Origin: Alphaproteobacteria bacterium
GTDB lineage: Bacteria > Pseudomonadota > Alphaproteobacteria > M2410
DNA: 5,933 nucleotides
Direction of reading: 5' to 3'
Assembly: GCA_021774955.1 (NCBI GenBank)
Contig: JAJFIN010000004.1
Span: 1 to 5,933 of the forward strand
Shown: one piece after another, positions 1 to 4,923 of the stretch
Layout of the letters: each line of letters opens with the position of its first letter
Position numbering within the stretch: position 1 is the stretch's first letter
The notes under the pieces: generated by a model
What the model was told of the DNA's origin: nothing
Seen by the model: the letters and a program-made list of their open reading frames with translations, nothing else
Databases searched by the model: none
Position numbers and translations under genes: made by a program

Positions 1-558
1 CATATGGTGATATCGAAATTTTTGAAAAAGCTCGTCGAACTCTGCAAGACATTCGGCAACCATGTAGGCATCGCCGTGCGTGTATTGTGAATCGTAGATG
101 TTTTCAATTGTGAGGTTCTCAGGCTCTAAGTAGGATTCCACAAAACTTTGCCACAACGGGACGGGCATTTGTTGAAGGGTCCGGAAGCTTGGCGATTCCT
201 GCCCGGATCCATTTCCTAGCTGCTGCCGAATGGCCTGATAGTCTTTTGGCGACATGGTTTCCAGCACAGACAATTGCTCGATGAGCTGGCGTTGCAGCAA
301 TTGAACACGTCTGAACAGTGTGATGACTCTGTTGGTATTGGTTTCGCGGATGAAGTCATCGATGTCCAACAGAGTGTATGCGATGAGCTTCATCCACAGC
401 TCTTCGACCTGGTGGACGATCTGAAACTGCAGTTCGTCGCCGTTGCACAAGGCGTCGAAGTCTTTCTGGCAGTGTAAAAGCTTGCCGGTATTTAAATAGA
501 CTTCATAGTCGAGCGTGCCTTCACCATTCATCATTTGATAAAATTGTTGGCGGTCCAT
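1..558 (-). CDS. kynA: Tryptophan 2,3-dioxygenase family protein (N-terminal 186 residues, cut by window edge)
   Basis: The gene reads from an ATG at 558-556 leftwards and is still open at base 1, so the C-terminal part, including the expected haem-ligand histidine, lies outside the window. The family uses a haem to insert O2 into L-tryptophan, giving N-formylkynurenine, the first step of the kynurenine pathway in the cytoplasm. Visible family marks are F45 and H49 in QFQIVHQVEELWMKL, and Y107 and R111 in KDYQAIRQ, followed by GSGQESPSFR at 117-126. From memory these match F51, H55, Y113 and R117 of the Xanthomonas enzyme, all with a constant offset of six, which is strong support. A GAGAGG Shine-Dalgarno sits at 571-566, seven bases before the start. 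The surrounding sequence is not the commonest bacterial form, so a specialised tryptophan-type substrate is possible. The divergent Lrp-type gene is the likely regulator. Confidence 0.88.
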   Translation of the reverse strand, partial: MDRQQFYQMMNGEGTLDYEVYLNTGKLLHCQKDFDALCNGDELQFQIVHQVEELWMKLIAYTLLDIDDFIRETNTNRVITLFRRVQLLQRQLIEQLSVLETMSPKDYQAIRQQLGNGSGQESPSFRTLQQMPVPLWQSFVESYLEPENLTIENIYDSQYTHGDAYMVAECLAEFDELFQKFRYHHM

Positions 559-638
559 TGAATTGCCTCTCGTGTTTCTCGGATTCACTTCACTTGGAGT
601 GATAGATATCAGGCGTTGCAAAGTTTATGTATCCAATA

Positions 639-660
639 ATATACACAATATTGTTGATAT
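639..660. promoter_or_regulatory. AT-rich dyad between the dioxygenase and Lrp genes, candidate Lrp-type operator
   Basis: A perfect 10-bp palindrome, ACAATATTGT (645-654), is flanked after two mismatched pairs by ATAT on both sides, so 18 of 22 bases are symmetric. Its centre is about 91 bases upstream of the dioxygenase start and about 77 upstream of the regulator start, a natural position for a shared operator. Lrp/AsnC proteins are known to bind loosely conserved, AT-rich dyads, often several in phase. That the neighbouring regulator binds here is inference. AT-rich intergenic DNA produces such palindromes fairly easily. Confidence 0.4.
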
Positions 661-680
661 GTAGAGAATATGACTACAAT
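654..680 (+). promoter_or_regulatory. Possible sigma70-type promoter for the Lrp-family gene
   Basis: TTGATA (654-659) differs from the -35 consensus at one base. TACAAT (675-680) differs from the -10 consensus at one base. They are 15 bases apart, a little shorter than the usual 17. Transcription would start near 687, about 40 bases before the GTG start. The -35 touches the dyad at 639-660 and the spacer carries a second dyad, so occupancy by a regulator would block the promoter. I found no equally good promoter for the dioxygenase on the other strand. Confidence 0.4.
661..677. promoter_or_regulatory. Second small dyad (GTAG-N9-CTAC) inside the putative promoter
   Basis: GTAG (661-664) and CTAC (674-677) are inverted copies nine bases apart. 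Allowing one inserted base, the symmetry extends outward to ATAT on both sides (657-660 and 679-682). Its centre, at 669, is about 20 bases from the centre of the first dyad, close to two helical turns, which is the arrangement expected for cooperative binding by an Lrp/AsnC oligomer. It covers the promoter spacer and part of the -10, which would suit autorepression. The function is inferred and the symmetry is short. Confidence 0.3.
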
Positions 681-700
681 ATGGAATATACGGAGTGAAA

Positions 701-730
701 ATGGTCTTTAGAATGGCGAGATTATTGTGA
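701..730 (+). other. Nine-codon upstream ORF overlapping the Lrp start codon
   Basis: ATG at 701 opens a short frame, MVFRMARLL, which stops at TGA 728-730. That stop overlaps the GTG start of the Lrp-family gene in a GTGA arrangement. The ATG has a better Shine-Dalgarno (GGAG at 692-695, five bases away) than the GTG, where only GGCGAG at 715-720 lies upstream. Ribosomes may therefore load at 701 and restart at 727, coupling translation of the regulator. This could also be chance; the peptide has no recognisable attenuation codons. Confidence 0.3.
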
Positions 731-1194
731 TTGATTTAGACGACGTTGATAAGAAAATCCTCACCATTCTCCATCGTGAAGGCCGATTGAGTAACGTTGC
801 TCTCGCCGAACGCATCAATCTCTCTCCAACGCCTTGTTTGAAACGGGTAAAGCGTCTCGAAAGTAATGGGGTCATCGCCTATTACAGTGCCGTGACGCAA
901 CCGGAGAAGCTTGGTCTTGGCGTTTCGGCGCTCGCACTCATTGAACTGGAAAAAAACACTGCTGATTGGGCGCGTGAGTTTGAGGCTTCGGCGAAAGAAA
1001 TATCAGAAATTACTGATTGTTATGTAACCACGGGAAAGCACGACTACATATTAAAGGTGTATGCGGATAGTTTGCCTGCGTATGAAATGATTACCAAGGA
1101 AAAACTTGGCGGGCTTCCTCATGTGAGTAGTATCGAGACTATCATCATTCTCAACCAAGTCATATCGAATGGTGCGTTACCACTTCCCTCGTAG
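727..1194 (+). CDS. Lrp/AsnC family transcriptional regulator, probably of the divergent kynurenine gene
   Basis: This is a 155-residue cytoplasmic DNA-binding protein of the usual family length. Residues 2-63 form the winged-helix DNA-binding domain: it opens IDLDDVDKKIL, and the recognition region reads LSPTPCLKRVKRLE (32-45). Residues about 68-145 form the ligand-sensing RAM/AsnC domain, with the typical GKHDYILKVYADS stretch near 103-115. The GTG start is forced, because an in-frame TAG lies at 709-711 with no other usual start between. Proteins of this family form dimers to octamers and change their DNA binding with a small amino-acid-like effector. The divergent dioxygenase suggests a kynurenine- or tryptophan-responsive regulator like Pseudomonas KynR. 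That role is inferred from position, as Lrp paralogues are hard to tell apart by sequence. The gene converges on the LysR gene with 22 bases between and no clear terminator. Confidence 0.93.
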   Translation: MIDLDDVDKKILTILHREGRLSNVALAERINLSPTPCLKRVKRLESNGVIAYYSAVTQPEKLGLGVSALALIELEKNTADWAREFEASAKEISEITDCYVTTGKHDYILKVYADSLPAYEMITKEKLGGLPHVSSIETIIILNQVISNGALPLPS

Positions 1195-1216
1195 ATGTTG
1201 GGGCATAGGAGAAAAA

Positions 1217-2101
1217 TTAACTCATCAGCAGATCTCGGTTTTGTGACACGTAGTCAAAAAGAAAGTCACGCACCACACGAATGCGTGCTGTGTGCTGAAG
1301 GTCTTCGTGAGTAAGAAGCCAAAATGTACGCTCCAACTCTACTTCGTTTTGAAGGATTGGTACGAGCTTACTTTCCTGCTGAGCTAGAAACTGAGGTAGG
1401 ATGCAAAGTCCACCGCCTTCAATGGTCAAGTTTAGCTGGGCAATTAGACTCGAGCTGCGAATATGCGGATCTGATTTGGTGATCGTTTGAAGGTAGCGCA
1501 GCTCCGGTGCGTAGATCTGATCATCGACATAACCTATAAGACGATGGTTTTTGAGATCGGTCACGGATTTAACTGGTTCATTCATGTCCAGATACGATTG
1601 CGATGCGTATAATTTCAGCCGATAGTCGGTCAGTTTTTGGGAGATAATTCGGCCGTGGCGCGGCTTTGCCAATTGAATGGCTAAGTCGATCTCACGTTTG
1701 GTCAGACTTAAAAAACCAGCGCTGGCGATCAGATCAAGATCGATATTTGGAAACTCGAGCGAAAACCCTGCCAATCCTTTGGCGATGAAAAAGGCGCCGA
1801 ACGCTTCGGTTGTGTTAAGGCGAACGGCTCCAGACAAAGCTTTGTCACCGCCCAACACGCTTTCTCGTGCGTCGAAGACAGCCGTTTCGCATTGCTCCGC
1901 ATGTGCAAGCAGACGCTGGCCTTCGGCAGTAAGGATGTGTCCCGCCCGGGTTCGATCAAACAAATGAGTGGATAAGCTTGATTCCAGTCGTTGGATTCGA
2001 CGGCTGATCGTGGTTTGATCGAGGTTAAGGCGTTCGGCTGCAACAGCAAGTCGACCTTGCCGTGCTAGCTCTAAAAAGATCTTTAGATCATCCCAGTTCA
2101 T
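1217..2101 (-). CDS. LysR family transcriptional regulator, candidate regulator of the valine-catabolism operon
   Basis: At 294 residues this has the standard length of the family. The N-terminal winged helix-turn-helix occupies residues 1-60: MNWDDLKIFLELARQGRLA, then the recognition-helix region DQTTISRRIQRLE (28-40) and LFDRTRAGHILTAEG (47-61). A linker helix and the two-lobed effector-binding domain follow, from about 90 to the end, with IEGGGLCILPQFLAQ late in it, where the family commonly has a G-x-G-I/L-x-x-L-P motif. The start was chosen because the family opens exactly this way, although no convincing Shine-Dalgarno precedes it. It is divergent from mmsA across 125 bases, the classical layout for a LysR regulator and its target, with autoregulation likely. 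The effector is unknown; a valine intermediate is a guess from context. Confidence 0.93.
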   Translation of the reverse strand: MNWDDLKIFLELARQGRLAVAAERLNLDQTTISRRIQRLESSLSTHLFDRTRAGHILTAEGQRLLAHAEQCETAVFDARESVLGGDKALSGAVRLNTTEAFGAFFIAKGLAGFSLEFPNIDLDLIASAGFLSLTKREIDLAIQLAKPRHGRIISQKLTDYRLKLYASQSYLDMNEPVKSVTDLKNHRLIGYVDDQIYAPELRYLQTITKSDPHIRSSSLIAQLNLTIEGGGLCILPQFLAQQESKLVPILQNEVELERTFWLLTHEDLQHTARIRVVRDFLFDYVSQNRDLLMS

Positions 2102-2121
2102 CAGGTTTGCGTTGCGTTTTT

Positions 2122-2137
2122 GCAGGTATATACCGGC
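2122..2137. promoter_or_regulatory. 16-bp dyad in the LysR/mmsA gap, candidate operator
   Basis: GGTATATACC (2125-2134) is a perfect 10-bp palindrome. After one mismatched pair it extends to GC on each side, giving 14 symmetric bases of 16. It lies 20 bases upstream of the LysR start codon, where a bound regulator would repress its own gene, and about 90 bases upstream of mmsA. It does not fit the simple T-N11-A LysR box, so binding by the neighbouring regulator is only a suggestion. Confidence 0.35.
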
Positions 2138-2162
2138 TTATTTACGATTTTAATGGGCGTAT

Positions 2163-2198
2163 TTGCAAGCTAATATGACCCCCACCAGAAAATTGCAA
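2163..2198. promoter_or_regulatory. Pair of TTGCAA sites 30 bases apart upstream of mmsA
   Basis: The self-complementary hexamer TTGCAA occurs at 2163-2168 and again at 2193-2198. The starts are 30 bases apart, close to three helical turns, so both would face the same side of the DNA. The pair brackets the likely mmsA promoter area; a weak -10-like TAATAT lies at 2171-2176 without a good -35, which would fit an activated promoter. Short hexamers recur by chance, so the call is tentative. Confidence 0.25.
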
Positions 2199-2215
2199 AG
2201 AGTTTGAGCGATAAC

Positions 2216-2220
2216 AGGAG
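2216..2220 (+). promoter_or_regulatory. Ribosome binding site of mmsA
   Basis: AGGAG stands six bases before the GTG at 2227. It is the best Shine-Dalgarno in the window and it decides the GTG start of mmsA, since no ATG begins the family's N-terminal region here. Confidence 0.75.
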
Positions 2221-2226
2221 AGCGAC

Positions 2227-3726
2227 GTGACCACAGAACATCATCATTTCATCAATGGCGCAGAAGTTCGGGGAGAAAGCGGTAGGTTTGGCGATGTCTT
2301 CAATCCGACAACTGGTGACGTTCAAGCCAAAGTAGCGTTGGCATCCAAGTCTGAAACTGAGAAAGCTATTGCCTCCGCCGAAGCCGCCTATCCATCCTGG
2401 TCGGCTGTCAATCCACAACGGCGCGCGCGCGTTATGTTTCGATTTAAAGAATTGATCGAACAGAATATGGATGAGCTGGCTGCGATGCTTTCTCGGGAGC
2501 ACGGTAAAGTCATTGCAGACTCTGTGGGAGACGTTCAACGGGGTTTGGAAGTGATCGAATTTGCCTGCGGCATCCCTCATCTTTTAAAAGGGGAGTACAC
2601 AGAGGGTGCTGGTCCGGGTATCGATCTCTATTCGATGCGGCAGTCGCTAGGTGTTGTTGCTGGTATCACGCCATTTAATTTTCCTGCGATGATCCCGATG
2701 TGGATGTTCGGCGTTGCGATTGCCTGTGGCAATACATTTGTTCTCAAGCCGTCTGAAAAGGATCCATCGGTTCCGCGCCGCTTGGCTGAATTAATGCAGG
2801 AAGCTGGAGCGCCGGAGGGTGTCCTTAATGTCGTCAATGGCGATAAGGAGGCCGTCGATACCATTCTGACCGATCCTCGAGTTCAAGCCGTAAGTTTTGT
2901 CGGATCTTCAACTATCGCTGAATATATCTATCAGACATGTGCCGCACACGGAAAACGTGTTCAGGCGATGGGTGGCGCTAAAAATCATGCGATCATTATG
3001 CCCGATGCTGATCTTGACCGTGTTGTCGATGATCTCATTGGCGCTGGCTATGGCTCGGCCGGCGAAAGATGCATGGCAATCTCCGTTGCAGTGCCTGTTA
3101 CGCAGGCTGTTGGTGATGAGCTTGTTCGACGTTTGAAGCCACGCGTAGAGGAATTACGGGTTGGCCCTTCGGATCAGTCGGGTGTTGATTTTGGCCCGAT
3201 GGTGACGCGCGAACACAGGGATAAAGTAAAATCCTTTGTTGACCTGGGTGTTGAGGAGGGAGCTGACCTGGTCGTAGACGGTCGCGAGTTTTCGCTTCAA
3301 GGATACGAAGATGGATTTTACATGGGTGGGTGTCTCTTTGATCATGTCAAAGACGACATGAAGATCTACAAAGAAGAAATATTCGGACCTGTTCTTTCTA
3401 TCGTCCGTGCAGACGATTTTGAGTCTGCAGTGGCGCTGCCATCCAACCACCAATATGGCAATGGTGTTTCTATATTTACACGAGATGGAGATGCCGCCAG
3501 AGATTTTGCGTCACGTGTTAATGTCGGCATGGTCGGGGTCAACATTCCGATTCCTGTGCCGCTGGCCTACCATACCTTTGGTGGATGGAAACGGTCAGCC
3601 TTTGGTGATGTTAACCAGCACGGACCGGAAGGCGTGAGATTTTATACAAAAATCAAAACGGTTACATCTCGTTGGCCGACGGGTGTTCGCTCTGGTGCTG
3701 ACTTTGTTATTCCGACAATGAAATAG
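2227..3726 (+). CDS. mmsA: CoA-acylating methylmalonate-semialdehyde dehydrogenase
   Basis: This 499-residue, full-length member of the aldehyde dehydrogenase superfamily oxidises methylmalonate semialdehyde with NAD+ and CoA to propionyl-CoA and CO2, the end of valine breakdown; it can also act on malonate semialdehyde. The Rossmann NAD domain holds TPFNFPAMIPMWMF (148-161), FVLKPSEKDP (171-180) and VSFVGSSTIAEYIY (222-235). The nucleophile is C282 in GSAGERCMAIS, preceded by R281, an arginine characteristic of this family; a second, R105, matches the other CoA/substrate arginine. The usual general-base glutamate of ELGGK is replaced: the segment reads MGGAKNHAIIMPD (248-260), a diagnostic mark of the CoA-dependent MMSDH branch. 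EIFGPVLS (384-391) and FGGWKRSAFGD (451-461) complete the ALDH set. It leads the operon, with its stop 36 bases before the acyl-CoA dehydrogenase. IolA, the inositol-pathway homologue, is less likely given the neighbours. Confidence 0.96.
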   Translation: MTTEHHHFINGAEVRGESGRFGDVFNPTTGDVQAKVALASKSETEKAIASAEAAYPSWSAVNPQRRARVMFRFKELIEQNMDELAAMLSREHGKVIADSVGDVQRGLEVIEFACGIPHLLKGEYTEGAGPGIDLYSMRQSLGVVAGITPFNFPAMIPMWMFGVAIACGNTFVLKPSEKDPSVPRRLAELMQEAGAPEGVLNVVNGDKEAVDTILTDPRVQAVSFVGSSTIAEYIYQTCAAHGKRVQAMGGAKNHAIIMPDADLDRVVDDLIGAGYGSAGERCMAISVAVPVTQAVGDELVRRLKPRVEELRVGPSDQSGVDFGPMVTREHRDKVKSFVDLGVEEGADLVVDGREFSLQGYEDGFYMGGCLFDHVKDDMKIYKEEIFGPVLSIVRADDFESAVALPSNHQYGNGVSIFTRDGDAARDFASRVNVGMVGVNIPIPVPLAYHTFGGWKRSAFGDVNQHGPEGVRFYTKIKTVTSRWPTGVRSGADFVIPTMK

Positions 3727-3762
3727 CGGCGTGCAATCTGAACCGGCAGAAAGTAGATAACA

Positions 3763-4902
3763 ATGAATTTTGAACTTTCGGAAGATCAACTAGCGTTTCA
3801 ATCTGCGGCGCGGAGTTTTGCTCGTTCGGAATTAGCGCCGTACGCAAGTGAATGGGATGAAAGGGAAATCTTTCCGGTTGAGAAGTTTCGTCAAGCGGGC
3901 GAACTTGGCTTTGCCGGTATTTATGTCAGAGAAGATGTAGGTGGGAGTGCCTTGACGCGTTTGGATGCCGCCCTCATTTTCGAAGAGCTATCCTATGGGT
4001 GCACATCCACAGCGGCATTCATTTCGATCCATAATATGGCATCGTGGATGATTGACCGCTTTGGTAATGACGAACAACGTCGGCGCTTCCTGCCGCAGTT
4101 CACGACCATGGAAAAGCTTGCAAGTTACTGCCTAACAGAACCAAGTTCGGGATCTGATGCGGCTTCTTTGAAGACCAAAGCGGTGCTCGACGGAGATCAC
4201 TATGCTGTCAACGGTGGCAAGGCGTTTATTTCTGGTGCGACCGTATCTGACTATTACGTGTGCATGGTGCGAACGGGTGAGGACGGACCAAAAGGTGTAT
4301 CTTGTTTGGTTATCGACAAAGATACACCGGGCTTAAGTTTCGGTGCGTTAGAACGAAAAATGGGGTGGAATTCACAACCTACAGCGCAGATCCTATTTGA
4401 CGATTGTCGCGTACCAGTCTCCAACCGAATTGGCAAGGAAGGGGAGGGGTTCAAGTTTGCCATGATGGGACTTGATGGGGGGCGCCTCAATATTGGCGCC
4501 TGTTCGCTTGGCACAGCCCAGGCCGCACTTGATCAAGCGCTCGCCTACGCACAGGAGCGCAAGCAATTCGGCAAAACCCTTTCCGAGTTTCAAGCACTGC
4601 AATTTAAATTGGCCGATATGGCGACCGAGCTTGAGGCGTCACGCTTGATGATCCGCCATGCCGCTTCAACGCTTGATGCAAAACATCCCGAGGCAACCAA
4701 ATATTGCGCCATGGCGAAGCGCTTTGCGACCGATGCAGGATTCAATATTTGTAACGAGGCCCTGCAAATACACGGCGGTTACGGTTATTTGAAAGACTTT
4801 CCTTTGGAACGTCATGTGCGCGACACGCGGGTCCACCAAATACTTGAAGGAACTAACGAAGTCATGCGTGTGATTATTTCTCGAGAAATGCTTCGCCGAT
4901 GA
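3763..4902 (+). CDS. Isobutyryl-CoA dehydrogenase (ACAD8-type acyl-CoA dehydrogenase)
   Basis: This FAD enzyme of 379 residues, normal for the family, should convert isobutyryl-CoA to methacrylyl-CoA in valine catabolism, passing electrons to electron-transfer flavoprotein. The N-terminal helical domain is 1-118. The flavin-contacting signature CLTEPSSGSDAAS spans 123-135 and GGKAFISGA 151-159. The C-terminal helical domain carries RKQFGKTLSEFQALQ (266-280) and IHGGYGYLKDFPLERH (336-351). The catalytic base is E362 in QILEGTNEVMRV. From memory, human ACAD8 ends almost the same way (RVHQILEGSNEVMR) and shares the CTSTxAxISIHNM, WMID and GWNSQPT stretches, so isobutyryl-CoA is preferred over butyryl- or 2-methylbutyryl-CoA. 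No terminator separates it from mmsA. The Shine-Dalgarno is weak (AGAAAG at 3748-3753), so coupled or leaderless-like initiation may contribute. Confidence 0.93.
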   Translation: MNFELSEDQLAFQSAARSFARSELAPYASEWDEREIFPVEKFRQAGELGFAGIYVREDVGGSALTRLDAALIFEELSYGCTSTAAFISIHNMASWMIDRFGNDEQRRRFLPQFTTMEKLASYCLTEPSSGSDAASLKTKAVLDGDHYAVNGGKAFISGATVSDYYVCMVRTGEDGPKGVSCLVIDKDTPGLSFGALERKMGWNSQPTAQILFDDCRVPVSNRIGKEGEGFKFAMMGLDGGRLNIGACSLGTAQAALDQALAYAQERKQFGKTLSEFQALQFKLADMATELEASRLMIRHAASTLDAKHPEATKYCAMAKRFATDAGFNICNEALQIHGGYGYLKDFPLERHVRDTRVHQILEGTNEVMRVIISREMLRR

Positions 4903-4908
4903 ATGTGA
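4903..4908 (+). other. Minimal ATG-TGA start-stop between dehydrogenase and hydrolase genes
   Basis: Immediately after the dehydrogenase stop (TGA 4900-4902) come ATG, TGA and ATG again at 4903, 4906 and 4909, all in the frame of the hydrolase. The TGA at 4906-4908 prevents any longer N-terminus for the hydrolase, so it must start at 4909 or 4924. Start-stop pairs can stall or recycle ribosomes, but here it may simply be chance. Confidence 0.25.
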
Positions 4909-4923
4909 ATGGATTTACTCCCA

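Noticed and set aside
274..477. A 67-codon plus-strand open frame at the left of the window
   Set aside because: It lies antisense within the dioxygenase gene, whose conserved active-site motifs prove the minus-strand frame; the plus-strand peptide matches nothing I recognise.
1184..1216. Possible terminator hairpin between the convergent Lrp and LysR genes
   Set aside because: Only a three- to four-base CCC/GGG stem can be drawn and no T-run follows on either strand.
1677..2049. Open frames of about 100 codons on both strands inside the LysR gene
   Set aside because: They are shadows of the LysR reading frame, which is full length and family-typical.
2419..2430. Short alternating GC run in mmsA
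   Set aside because: It encodes QRRAR in frame and is too short to count as a repeat or structural element.
2170..2580. A 136-codon minus-strand open frame across the mmsA start and upstream gap
   Set aside because: It overlaps the well-supported mmsA coding region in antisense and its peptide has no recognisable domain.
2968..3006. Missing ALDH general-base glutamate in MmsA as a sign of inactivation
   Set aside because: Replacement of that glutamate is normal for CoA-acylating methylmalonate-semialdehyde dehydrogenases, and C282 with its flanking arginine is intact.
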